64,000 bases of DNA from Niebla homalea. Taxonomy: Eukaryota; Ascomycota; Lecanoromycetes; Lecanorales; Ramalinaceae. This document shows, one piece after another, positions 23,729 through 34,711 of the stretch. Below the pieces are notes generated by a model. The model did no database searches, was not told the origin of the DNA, and saw nothing but the letters and a program-made list of their open reading frames with translations. The position numbers and the translations under genes are program-made. The DNA lies in assembly GCA_019925105.1 (NCBI GenBank), contig JAHGAU010000017.1, positions 1,054,001 through 1,118,000 of the forward strand, given 5' to 3'. The number at the start of each line of letters is the position of its first letter. Within the stretch, counting starts at the first letter, position 1.

Positions 23729-24224
23729 ATGGGTAGGCTGGACGGGACAGCAATCAATGAAAGGTGGGGGGCTACGGTGGCTGCTTGAGGATTTGGGATT
23801 CTCTGAGCCTACCACCTTTTTGTCGATGTTCAACGAAGACATTAATATGTGGGGATCAACCCTTGATTGATCGTGTGCTCTAATACCCAACGTTGCCAAC
23901 ATAGATAAAAGGTTTAAGGGGTTAAGGTGGGGCGACGCGGGGCGGCAAGCGATGAGCCAGGCAAACGGTCGATGAGATCCAGAGGTCTGGACCGTTTAAT
24001 GACGTACCGCCTTTGCTTTTGTTCCTTCTTGCATCGTCCCTTCCTATCGAATAACTAATTAGCTTAGTACCTTCGTTGACCGACTTCCAATAATCTCTTG
24101 TTCCACCTCCTCCTCAAGATCGTCTTATCTTTCACCCTCAATTATCGAACCACCGAACAGAATCCTCTGTGTTTCCTTTATCATACCAAACCAGTCCAAG
24201 CATTCCGTACTACTGTGACTCAAG
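23729..24224. other. Intergenic region after pyruvate carboxylase
   Basis: Terminator region of pyruvate carboxylase and promoter plus pyrimidine-rich leader of the next gene. Nothing else is supported. Confidence 0.45.
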
Positions 24225-24548
24225 ATGTCTGCCAACGGACAAAGCAAAGGCGTCATTGGCTCCATGGCTACCTCTGGTGCAGGAGCTTCCGACCGTCGCC
24301 GTGTAAGCTCCTTTTCCAATTTGGCATTTGCATTGCAATCCAAGCCTATACAATTGACAGACGCTGATCTCGGGTCACAACAGTCTTCAGGTACATCCGC
24401 CCAGAAGTTCGCTGGCCTCCACAGTCAGAAGCGGACCTCCCAGGACGCCAGCGCTGCCGCCCGCAAGCAGAGCTTTGCCGAGCAAGCCCCCCAGCCCGGC
24501 TTCTTCGGTGGTTTGTGGAACAACTTTACCAAGGGGAGTGGGAAGTAG
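24225..24548 (+). CDS. Small basic fungal protein of unknown function
   Basis: Two exons, 24225-24302 and 24384-24548, give 80 residues. The intervening 81 nt are in frame and stop-free, but begin GTAAGC and end ACAACAG, and their translation looks unlike the flanks, so I call them an intron. The product is Ser/Ala/Gly-rich with motifs GSMATSGAGASDRRR, KFAGLHSQKR, AARKQSF and a C-terminal aromatic patch PGFFGGLWNNF. No signal peptide or membrane segment is visible. The short basic Ser motifs (RRRSS, RKQSF) look like kinase sites. I recall similar small proteins as uncharacterised in other Pezizomycotina but cannot assign a function. Confidence 0.7.
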   Translation: MSANGQSKGVIGSMATSGAGASDRRRVSSFSNLAFALQSKPIQLTDADLGSQQSSGTSAQKFAGLHSQKRTSQDASAAARKQSFAEQAPQPGFFGGLWNNFTKGSGK

Positions 24549-25383
24549 GAAGTAGGAACAGGCAGAGGGGGAAATGTCAGGTGCCACAGAGTCAGAATGG
24601 GTGGGAGAAGTCCTGCATGGCTTCGACTGCTTCAGGCACGGTTGAATGGGAGCCCACAGCATCTGCAGCAACACTGGAAACAGGGGTCGTCAAGGAAGGA
24701 GCGGTATCAATAGCTGGGAGCTGAAGGTGTACGGGTCGTGCATATTATTTGCTGTATTGCATTTTCAAACGCTTGCTACATAAAAACGCCCTGAATCAAG
24801 GTGGTCTCCACTACCAAGTATCCTAGGCGCCCGATTACTCCACAGGGATAGAACTGATGTGGTGCAAATTGCCCTGAACTTTACCCCGCAGGCATCGATA
24901 CCTTCATCTTGATGCGAACCACTCAATTTCCACTGCTTCAAAGCAACGGAAGCCGAGACTGCGAGACTGCCAAAGCCTCTCCAGAAACGTTTTCACCACT
25001 AGAACGCTAGTTTTGCACAGGCTTGGCGGGCTTGGTTAAGGTTGGCTGTTGACCCGATTAAGGTGGGCAATTTAGGGAGTTTTCAGGGCCTTAGTGAGTT
25101 AGTTGACCTTAGGTAGTTGTGGGTTTGGACTTTGGATCTGGCTCGGAACTGTCCGAACGCGATCATCCGATCCGCAGGGACGCGCGAAATAAAGATCCAG
25201 AATGACGTTCATTCAAGGCAATATCGATCAAAAAACCATGCTACTTCACCCTACCTATTGACCTACATCTTGAGGCACTCTAGACATACCGAAATCGAAA
25301 AAGCTCTTCCACGCACTGCCCTTCCATATCGCGTTCCCCGCTTTGACATCGACGGTGCATTTGCACCCCTACAGCACACGGAA
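24549..25383. other. Intergenic region between two small unknown genes
   Basis: An 835-bp stretch. Around 25020-25120 the sequence is G/T-rich with several GGTT/GGTTAAGG-like words. No coding exon, tRNA or repeat array is supported. Confidence 0.45.
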
Positions 25384-25933
25384 ATGGCAGCGCTGATTCG
25401 AAACCATCCTCGCAAGCTCATGGCTGGCGGAGTCCTGCTCACAGGTGAGAACCGACCACCAACTCCCTCAAGAGAAGGTTTCCATCGCTGAGCTACCATG
25501 TAAAGCTCTCGTCTTCTCAGACCGCCTGCCAAACCCAATGCGGACAACGGGCGTCGAGAACATCGAAAAGCGATACTCTTCCGGAGGTGCCTCGCCCACC
25601 CACACGCCCGGCGCAGCCACTCCGACGGGGAAGATTGACCAAACGGTTGGTAATGTGGAGAAGAGCAAAGGAATGGGGACGCCGCACTATGAGAAGAATA
25701 TTGGGGATCAGAAGAAGCAGGCCGGGGGTGGAGGAGGTTCAAATGTATGAATCCATTTCTCCTCTACAGCGACTCTCCTTACAAAAATGCTTGCTTGAGC
25801 AGTACTTCCACGCGACAGAGTGGAATTTTAAAGAACAGCGAGAGCCTTGACTAACGTAACCTTTCTGATGCAGAACAATCCGGCATCACGCAAATTGAAC
25901 GAGGCGAATTATGGAACCAAGTCTGGAAAATAA
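25384..25933 (+). CDS. Small protein of unknown function, three exons
   Basis: Exons 25384-25444, 25521-25744 and 25874-25933 give 114 residues. The protein starts MAALIRNHPRKLMAGGVLLT, a short basic and hydrophobic N-terminus that could be a mitochondrial signal or membrane anchor. It is followed by DRLPNPMRTTGVENIEKRYS and a Gly/Ser/Pro/Thr-rich segment (GGASPTHTPGAATPTG), and ends NPASRKLNEANYGTKSGK. All junctions are GT-AG and phases agree; the second intron (129 nt) has TTGACTAAC near its end. The intron positions make the model credible although I do not recognise the family. The last 60 nt exon is short but keeps frame to a TAA. Confidence 0.7.
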
Positions 25934-26357
25934 GGATTAAGGATCGCGAGCCATCGATGTGAGCATTGCATATTCCAGGCGCTAGGCAAAGCATGGTCTC
26001 CACACATACACACAGGGTGTGGACTGCTAGGAAAGTCGGAGGCGCTGGATTAGCGCACTTAATAGAAGTCATTGAGGATCGATCTCGCGACGGCCATCAC
26101 AGTACCGTTGCCATTTATCATGCCGCTCGGCCAAACCGTCGCGGACTCGGGCGCTCAACTTCCGATCGGGGCTCGGCAAGTGTTGCATAGCAAATTGCAT
26201 CATATGGTTAAGCGGCAGTCACCCAAGTGAGGCCTCCATATCGGCTTGATTCAATTTGCATTGCAGCGTTGGCTTGCTTTCAAAGCCAGGAGCTTCACGA
26301 TACGCTACGTACACATGCCTCACCTCCCTCGCGTGTGGGCTTTGTAGCTCTCCAGGC
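25934..26357. other. Convergent intergenic region before RPL11
   Basis: Two 3' ends meet in these 424 bp. No additional gene or structured element is evident. Confidence 0.45.
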
Positions 26358-27110
26358 TCACGCACTCCTATCGCCCCGGACAATGCCCTCGAACCGATTC
26401 TTGAACCATTTGATGGTTTCTGCTTGGTTGATGCGGTGGTTGGCCCCGACCTTGGCTCGGGCTCGCCTCCGCTTTGCTACTCGCTCGCCCGGTCTCGTCC
26501 TATACCATGGCCATCGTGGTCAGCAAATGGCTCTTGCAAGAAAGCGCAGACGTTGCTCAATGGCCGGCTCAGAAATTCTCACATGCAGCAGTAAAAGTCC
26601 ATCCCGTAAATCCCAATGGCGGGATCGTATTTGATCCCCAGATCGATGTGCTCACTGATGCCGAAGCCGAAGTTGCCCGTCTCCGAGAAGTTCTTCTTCC
26701 GCAGCTCGTACTCCTTGACCTTCAACCCGCGCTCGAGGATTTCCTCCGCTTTCGGGCCCCTGACGGTGACGTGCACAGCGATTTTCTCATTGCGTCGGAT
26801 GCCAAAGGTTCGGACGGTGTAACGTGCTTTGCCTGGGACAGACTTTCAGCATTCAACTTTCCTGTGTCAATCTGAAGATTTGACGATTTTGTAAGCGTAC
26901 TGTAGACCGGTGTTTGACCGGAAAGCTGCTCGAGCACTTTGGCAGCGCGAGTGAGTCTGTCGCCGGATTCGCCGACGGAGATGTTAAGGACGAGCTTCTC
27001 GATGCGGAGTTCCCGCATCGGGTTTGCGCTCTTGTCTTTCTTGGATTCCGCCTGGGAGGAAGTCAGATACTCAGTCAAATGAGAGACGTTTATATCGCAG
27101 GGTTTACCAT
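26358..27110 (-). CDS. RPL11: Cytosolic 60S ribosomal protein uL5 (RPL11)
   Basis: Four exons on minus: 27110-27108, 27051-26901, 26832-26583 and 26499-26358, giving 181 residues. Core family text is unmistakable: [73 protein letters not shown] and [18 protein letters not shown]. uL5 sits in the central protuberance and, with 5S rRNA and uL18, forms the 5S RNP. The first coding exon is only the ATG: ATG followed directly by GTAAAC, with a CTGAC branch and CCCAG acceptor 56 nt later, giving [12 protein letters not shown]. There is no other in-frame ATG before the conserved part. The C-terminus (GDRSA) is slightly longer than the usual 174 residues. Confidence 0.93.
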
Positions 27111-27404
27111 CTGGATGATTATATGGGCGTCTGGCGTGGAATGGCTGCAGCTGTCGTTAACAAACGTGATTGAGGGAGCCGTGGACATTCTTCGTTTAAG
27201 CGAAGGCGGCTAAAAGCCGCGCTTGGCTTGGCGCCGGCCGAGCTTTCACCTGCACGAATCTTCTTCCCAAGGTGTAGGATTAAACAGTGACCGTGATCTC
27301 GTGGTTGCAGTTCGCATCACTGATCCGTCGTTGCTGAAGCAAAAGGCTTCGAAAAACTATTCTTTGGAGATTGAGTGTCGCGCTTGCGATCACATCCAGC
27401 CATC
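27111..27404. promoter_or_regulatory. Shared divergent promoter, RPL11 and SmB
   Basis: 294 bp separate the two ATGs. The centre holds two adjacent dyads: CTTCG...CGAAG (27190-27205) and GCGGCTAAAAGCCGC (27206-27220), then a GC-rich block. This arrangement suggests a compact bidirectional promoter for two highly expressed RNA-protein genes. Confidence 0.65.
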
Positions 27405-28385
27405 ATGGCGAACAAGCAAGGGAAAATGGTATCAACGCCCATAATATTTCGTTTCCCCTGTGATGCTCTGAGCTGACCGACCATAGCAAAATCTCGTGAG
27501 TCCGGCTGCGAGTCCACTATCTCCAGACTTCTCGCCACAAGCGATCGTGGCTTAATACTAATCCCATGAACAACTTTGTTGAGCACAGATCAACTACCGC
27601 ATGCGAATAACCCTGAATGATGGTCGGCAAATGACGGGTCAGATGCTGGCATTCGACAAGGTATTGGCGCCTCTTCTTTTGGCCCTGGCTGCCAGAGTAT
27701 ACCGACTTCTTACACTCGATAGCACATGAACCTCGTTCTAGCAGACACAGAAGAATTCCGTCGCGTGAAGCGCAAACCCACAAAAGCCTCGCAACCCGCC
27801 CCTGGTGCAGCTTCTACCGCCCTCATCGAGTCGGAAGAGAAGAGGACGCTGGGTCTGACCATTGTTCGCGGCACTCACATCGTCTCTTGCTCTGTCGACG
27901 GTCCCCCGCCAGCAGATCCTTCGGCGAGACTGGGTGCCAGCGCCCCAGGAGGTGCTGGGGGCCCCAGTGCGATGTCCGCGGGGCCAGGTATTAGCAGGCC
28001 CGCTGGTCGAGGTTTGGGAGTTGGACTAGGAGGGCCAGCGGCCGGTGTTGGAGGACCCCCACCTGCTGGGTTCCCTGGTTTCGGTGGGGGGTTCCCTGGA
28101 GGGGCGCCCCCGGGATTCCCGGGCAGAGGTGGACCACCCGGTGGACCTCGTAAGTCAATTCATACAGACCTGGACCAAGAATCGTATGCTGACGATCATG
28201 AAAGCTGGCTTCCCTGGGCCTGGTGGCTTCCAAGGCGGACCGCGTAAGTTGTTCGATGATGTTAAACTCAAGCACATCCAAAGCTAATTCAACTCTCAGC
28301 CCAAGGCTTTCAACCACCTCCTGGATTCCAGCCTCCCGGAGGGCGAGGATTCCAGCCGCCGCCAGGCTTTGGCGGTGGTAGATAG
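27405..28385 (+). CDS. SMB1: Spliceosomal Sm protein B (SmB/SmN)
   Basis: Six exons: 27405-27428, 27487-27495, 27589-27660, 27723-28149, 28205-28243 and 28300-28385, total 218 residues. Joined, the N-terminus reads [20 protein letters not shown], then the Sm1 motif ([26 protein letters not shown]) and the Sm2 motif ([12 protein letters not shown]). The C-terminal 120 residues are Gly/Pro/Phe-rich ([27 protein letters not shown]), as in other SmB proteins. SmB is one of seven proteins of the Sm ring on U1, U2, U4 and U5 snRNAs. Exon 2 is just CAAAATCTC (Q-N-L), flanked by CATAG and GTGAGT. All phases agree. This splicing factor therefore itself needs five introns removed, one around a 9-nt exon. 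Confidence 0.93.
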
Positions 28386-28720
28386 CATACAGTGGACAGG
28401 CGAAGCAGCTCAGAGGGCAGAAGTGTCGCGCGCGTCGCAGCCAGCGCGACAGGCTTCCAATCAAGATCGATGTGGGCTCTTAAACAAAGGACTCACGTCT
28501 TTGTGTATCAATGCCGCAATATCTCGCAGAAATCGTAGGGTGATGACCGCCACCTGTATCCGAACGAATCAGGCAAAGGATATGAACAGGTCCATATGAC
28601 CATCAACCAAGCTAGAACATTGATATGTTGATCGCAGGATATCGGTAGGGAAAGTGATTGGTATGCGGGAGTCTTGATACCCAACATAGGTTACAATCAA
28701 AACCGAATGATGTACGATAG
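28386..28720. other. Convergent intergenic region, SmB and ZW10-type genes
   Basis: 335 bp between two stop codons. Only 3' untranslated sequence is expected; I see no feature. Confidence 0.45.
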
Positions 28721-31384
28721 CTACCTTCTTCTTCCAGCCGCTCTGATCTCGCCTATCGCTGTCCGTCGGTGCGGGCTGTCAGCAAAGAGGGCAACGACGA
28801 GATCGACCACCTCCTCCGTCTTGAATTCTAGCCCCAGTTCACCTTCTGTCCACCTGTATTTGATGTCGACCAAGCTGCTCTCCAAGATGTTTGCCAGATA
28901 CTGAAATTTCAGCCATGATGGGGTGTAGACTGCAGTCAGAGGCATCACATCCCCACCATCAGGGGTCACTCCGTCGCCCTGTTGTGGAGTGAAGAGTTCC
29001 TCGAGAGCAGCGAGGCGTGAGCAGTAGCTTGCCAGCTGCTGCGACTCTGGCTCCGAGATGTCGGCCATGTCTTCGATATCAATGATGAGCTTTGAGCAGA
29101 CAGTCGATAGGAGAGACCCCAAGGATTGCAGCAAGGCTGACTGCGATATCACGCCCTTCCAATTTTGGTTCAGCTGGCGAAGTCTGTCAATCACAGAGGC
29201 AATGGCTGTTTCGCATTCCTGATTGAACAGAGGCTCTGTACAATGGACGAAGCCTTGCGCTCCATCCATCAAGTCGGTGACAATTGTGCGTTGAGATTCC
29301 ATTTCTCTCGCATAGGAGCGCTTGCCATGGCCTCTAAGGGCCGCCAGGTGAACCTCAAGCTGTTCAAGAGCCTCTCGCCTTGTAGACTTTGCACTCTCGG
29401 AAGAAACATGTTGCATCTGCTCTGCAAGCCAGAGACAATCGTTGTACAAAAACATGTTACCACTTGAGTCGGCAATGTAGGCATTCGCAGATCCGGCTCG
29501 ATATAAAGTCAACAGCAGGCCAGGCAAAGAAAGTAAAGATGACGCGGAACTCGAGATCGGAGTAGCGCGGAACTTCGAGGCTTGAAGGGAATCCGATTCA
29601 GAAATGATGTTGACAATGATCTCCAGGATCTCTTGGGCTAAACTGCTGATTGTGTAAGTCTCCCGGAGCGTTACTTCACGCTCCGCTGGAGGCTTCGAGA
29701 GTGTCCGACCATTCATCTTGGACGACAGTGGAGGTTCTTGTCCGATTTTTGACCGAGTAGATGTTGGGGAGCCTCCATCATCGTCGTCACCCCATCCCCA
29801 GGCTTCGGCACCATCATCCTCGTTGGATACATGCATTTGATTCTCTGTCGCTGCCTCATCTGGCTGTTCTGCACCCAGCCCCCAGGCATCTACGTCCTCC
29901 TTTTCATCTGATGTATCCTCGGTTGCCCCCCTCTGCACTTCCTTGACACTTGGAGAGGACGCATCTTCCTCGTCTGACCACCCGGCATTCCAGTCGTCTC
30001 CTCCGCCATGAGCTGCGAAGACCTCATCATCGCCTGGCAAAATTCGTGTCTCAGACCTTTCAACCACCTTTGTTGATCCCAAGCCTTTGGAGAGCAACCG
30101 CCGCACTTTGCTCAGACACATTTCTTGCCGCTTTCTAATCCACAAGTTTGGGATCTGAGCCCGCCATTGGTCAATATCGCTCTTGCCAGGCCACCGCGCA
30201 GATTCCAGAAACTCGCCAAAACCTTGAGCTCGATGGACAGTATCCTGGAAACTCTGCAATCCATCTAGATCATCCGGAACAGCTGCGGTGAGCCAGGTGG
30301 AAACAATACGCGGGGTCAGGCGTGGCATGAGGGCGTTGGCCAAAGGATCACTGATTGCGGGTGGCAATTGTACTCGCAGGAATTCGATTAGGCTTCGTAG
30401 TTCCGAGAACAATGCCTCCGCGCTCAGATCTGTGGATCGAGCAGAGCATGAGATCGTTCCATCCTCAATCTCAAGTGTCCCAACGGATCCATCTGGTCTG
30501 ATTTGCAACCGTGGCGAGATCAGAAGCTCTTCAATGGCTTCGCAGAACGGGTTGAAGGCTTCGTGAAAGGTATTCAAGGTTTTCAGTGAGTTTGCAGTGG
30601 ACTCGAGGTCGAGTATGGTAGGAGCTAAGATGGTCAGTCCCAAATGCAAGATGCTGATTCACATCTTACTATCTTCACTAGGCCTGATTGTTATGGTGGA
30701 TGCGGATTGAGCCACCACGATATGCCTACTCCAGGAGCGTGTCAACCTGATAGCAATCTCGTTTCGTAGTTCAGAGCACCTCGCAGAAAAGACGGTCGAA
30801 ATTCTGGAGGCAGAGGGGCTTGGTTGGAGAAGATGCTGAGCTTCTACATCTCTGATCTGATGTGTTGCATCCGGTAGGCGATCTTCCAGGATTGCTTGCT
30901 GAATGTTGTCTAATTGCTGTCGGATAGCTTGCAGGCGCGTCAGTCTTGCCTCGATCTCATGATTGAATGATAGCTCCTCATTGAGAAGTTTGATTTGACT
31001 GTAGGCATCATGCACACTCTCCTCCAACACATTGCCGTGCGCTGCGTAGTCGACGATATTGTGGGACTCATTCTGAAGGCGCTGGACGTCATTGCGAAGC
31101 TGCTTTGCCTGGGTAATCCAGCCGTCGATGTCCGGGGCAGAGTCTCGACTATGACGTTGAACCTGTTTCTGTAAGAGTGTAAGCTGAGCTTACTGCTCCG
31201 CCATGTCAGAAGTGTGACATACCTCAAGGTCCTGTCGGCCTCGCTCTATGAGCTTTATCACAGCGGGCAGGCCTGTGGGTGACAATTCTGCTGACACAAC
31301 ATCCTCCTCTTCTGGGTAAGCCCCAGTTTGTACCAGTTTAAGTATTGCCTGCGCGTACAGTTCGTGACTCGTGGGAGACGGCAT
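28721..31384 (-). CDS. ZW10/Dsl1-family vesicle-tethering protein
   Basis: Three exons, 31384-31223, 31168-30670 and 30624-28721, encode 854 residues. The N-terminal 220 residues are heptad-rich (LQAIRQQLDNIQQAILEDRLPDATHQI), typical of the ZW10/Dsl1 fold of CATCHR tethers. The middle, about residues 425-510, is very acidic and contains spaced tryptophans in small motifs: DWNAGWSDEED, DAWGLG and EAWGWGDDDD. In yeast Dsl1 an acidic loop with such Trp motifs binds COPI subunits, so a role in Golgi-to-ER vesicle capture at the ER is inferred. The C-terminal domain is helical with no transmembrane segment. A kinetochore role (ZW10 proper) is less likely in a fungus. Introns are 54 and 45 nt. Confidence 0.82.
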
Positions 31385-31909
31385 AGGAGATTTTCATCGG
31401 CCGTATCCAGGTAGGCCGCAACGCGCAGCTCGTGCTGCCGCTCGAAGCAAAACCTCCAAGGGATTCGAGGCCAGCTGAGTGATCTTAAGAAGAAGGCGCT
31501 ATGGCTACACCACTGCCCTGAAACGGCCCAGAGCTACACTTACCTAACCCAGACTACCCACTAGGTAGGTACCCACAGCGCCGGCAACAAGAATTGACCG
31601 AGGCGGACATCTGACATGAGAAGGCTCCTGACTCCAAGCATTGGGAAATATCCTTGAAAGCAGGCTATATGTCATAACATGGTCATCTAGTAATTCTTCT
31701 CTCCAGTGGTAAGGGGTGGTTGTCAGTACTGCCCACTTTCATATTAAACCCAAAACGTGACCCTCAGCACCCCGCTGACCGCTCACGAGATGGATGCTAG
31801 ATAAGAACGCCATATGAGCAATGTCCACAAGAGAATTCAACAACTAGAAATGCAGTACTATTCATGACATGAGAGTGGGGCTTGTATACCCCCTCACCAC
31901 TCCTGAGCT
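31385..31909. promoter_or_regulatory. Divergent promoter region, ZW10-type tether and AVT-type transporter
   Basis: 525 bp between two start codons, no coding exon. A short TAGGTAGGTACC stretch near 31563-31573 is the only local repeat seen. Confidence 0.45.
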
Positions 31910-34288
31910 ATGTCTTATCGACGGACCTCTTCCTCCTCTCACTCTCGCCCTCGTCCTGTGCCGGTCCCAACCTCCTCCGCCGACTCCCGTGGAAGATCGC
32001 CCGCTGCAGCCTCGAATCCACGAGCCGATAGCATTGCAAGACTGGCATCTCCGGTGCCTTCGACGAGCGCCCAAGTAGGGTCTTCGACTGCTCAAAATCA
32101 ATGCCAGAGCCATGCAAGCTCTGGGAGACATTCGCCTTTGCCCGGACGAGAAGACGCCGGCTCTTCCCAGGCCCCTGGACACTCTGCTCTTGCTGCAGCG
32201 TTCCAAGGCTCCCTAGGAATGAGCCCACCCAGATATGGGACTCCTCCTGTTCGGGCCTTATCACCGCCGGCTTCTGGCGCTCACCTTCAAAGCAGTACCC
32301 CTCATACTACGTACGGCTCGTTCGAGAGCAGATCTGGCGGTCTCGGGCAAAGAATGACAGCAGGGAACCCAAGCGAAGACCCTCGAGTTGTAAAGAGACA
32401 TCTCGTTGGACCTCGCACAGACACTACCGCGGAAAACGGCGATCAGAAACCCGGTGAACCTTCAAAGGATGGGGCCGCCGGCGTCGAGGACGACGAGTTC
32501 TCAAGCTTACAGTTGCAAGGCGGTGATATGACCCGAGAGGTATATCGCTGGACTCAGGACGCCGAATCGCCAACCCACGGAGGTCGAGGAAAGCGCAGCA
32601 AGAGCTGGCACACGGTGAGACCTGAGCCAGAAGACGATACACTCGACATTCAATCCATCAAAGTGCCTGGAGGCTTTAGGAGAGATCACCTTCGCCGACG
32701 GGCCCCAAGCCCATCTTCAGGGTCTGGCCGACCGCTTGACAGCTCAGCTCAGGAACAGGGTCATGCTAGCCGCGGAAATTTTGCATCCCGCAACTTCCTC
32801 GAATTCCTGACCATCTATGGCCATTTTGCAGGAGAAGAGCTCGAAGAGGACGAGGAGGATGACTATTTTGGGACTGGGCCGTACGCTCCAACGGTAGACA
32901 GTGAAGAGAGCCACGGCGAGCCAGGAGAGAGCAGTGCGCTTCTTACGCCTCGAACTCCTGGAGGCAGAAGACGAAAGACCAAGGAAAGAGGTACTCCAGG
33001 AACAAACACCCCTCTCGGCGCTGCGCTACTACTGCTCAAATCCTTCGTGGGCACCGGGGTGCTGTTTCTTCCTAGGGCCTATCTCAATGGGGGGATGCTC
33101 TTCAGCAACGTCGTACTGCTTGGTGTTGCAGCCCTGAGCTATTACTGCTTCATTCTCTTGGTCAACACAAGGCTGAAGATTGTTGGCTCGTTTGGAGACA
33201 TGGGTGGTATTCTCTATGGCAAATGGTTGCGCTCCCTGATTCTGACCTCTGTTGCCTTGAGCCAGATCGGCTTCGTCTCTGCTTATATTGTCTTTACTTC
33301 GGAGAACATGCAAGCCTTCATTGTGGCAGTCTCCAAATGCAGGGCGTGGATCGATATCAAGATCATGGTTCTAATACAGCTGGTCATCTTTCTCCCATTG
33401 TCTCTGGTACGAGACATCAGTAAGCTCGGCTTGACCGCCTTGGTCGCGGATGCCTTCATCTTATTGGGGCTTGTCTATCTGGGCTACTATGACATTCGTA
33501 CTCTCGTCGTCAATCACGGGATTGCGGACGTCGTCCCGTTTAACCCTCAAAGCTGGACCTTGTTCATCGGAACGGCAATCTTCACATTCGAAGGCGTCGG
33601 CTTGATCATACCCATACAAGAATCGATGAAACAGCCTGCCAAATTTCCCCCTGTGCTGGCTGGGGTCATGGTCATCATCACGGTCATCTTTGTTGGCATT
33701 GGCGCCTTGTCTTACGCTGCTTTTGGGTCTGCGACAAAGACGGTGGTACTGCTGAACTTGCCGCAGGACGACAAATTTGTCAACGCGGTACAGCTCCTGT
33801 ACTCACTCGCCATACTCCTCTCGACCCCACTTCAGCTCTTCCCAGCGATCCGCATCATGGAGAGCGAGCTCTTCTCTCGGAGCGGCAAGTATAATCCGTA
33901 CATAAAATGGAAGAAGAACGTCTTTCGCTTCTTCCTCGTGGTGTGTTGCGCCCTGATCGCCTGGGGTGGCGCAGGCGATCTCGACAAATTTGTATCCTTG
34001 GTGGGGAGTTTTGCCTGCGTGCCCCTGGTCTACGTCTACCCTGTAAGTTGACCTGTTGAGATCAGGACATTGGACGGAAATGGATTTGAGACAGCATTGG
34101 CTAACAATGTCTGACCTTAGGCTCTACTTCACCTGCGTGCGGTGGCAGAGACACGACGGCAGAGGGTAGGGGATATTTTGCTTTGTGTCTTTGGCGTCGC
34201 AGCTATGGCTTATACAACCGCTCAAACCATTCGAAGCTGGGCCTCGTCGCCAACGCAGGTAAAGGCCCCGCGACTGTGCAACAAATGA
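31910..34288 (+). CDS. Vacuolar-type amino acid transporter (AVT3/AVT4 group, AAAP family)
   Basis: Two exons, 31910-34042 and 34121-34288, give 766 residues. The first 360 residues are a hydrophilic Ser/Pro/Arg-rich tail containing the conserved NFLEFLTIYGHFAGEELEEDE stretch just before the membrane part, a mark of AVT3/AVT4-like proteins. Membrane segments begin at TPLGAALLLLKSFVGTGVLF (first AAAP helix) and run through FSNVVLLGVAALSYYCFIL and others to about eleven. The last exon supplies the final helix (ILLCVFGVAAMAYTTAQTI). Yeast Avt3/4 export neutral and basic amino acids from the vacuole using the proton gradient; substrate here is inferred. The 78-nt intron has CTGAC next to a CTTAG acceptor. 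Confidence 0.9.
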
Positions 34289-34711
34289 AGATGGCACGGC
34301 GGTGCTTTTGAGAGGTCTTCTTTTGTTTCGCCATATGCATTTGCTTACACAGCGAGAGGGAGCCATGGGTTATCGCAATTACAGCATAGCGGCGGCAGGC
34401 AAGGAAGTATAGACAGATACCCAAGAGCATCTTTACATTTTCAATTCTGATTCAAGACATCCGTCAACGCGTGACGACAGAATCTTGCTTCCACGACTCG
34501 CCGTCAGCATTTCCTCACTGGTTTAGGCTACAAGCATTGACCGTGTATCTATCTAAGGAAGATTCAATGAACAGGTCGATGGAAGGCATGAATTACGACT
34601 TGAAGGTCAGGAAAAAGAAAGTGCATTGCATTGGACCATAAAAAGGATAGATGGATGTCCATTACATTTGCTTTGAATCCTGAATGCTCCTCGCCAAAAC
34701 GCCGATATATG
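34289..34711. other. Convergent intergenic region
   Basis: 423 bp between the AVT-type stop and the stop of the minus-strand low-complexity gene. No feature was found. Confidence 0.45.
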
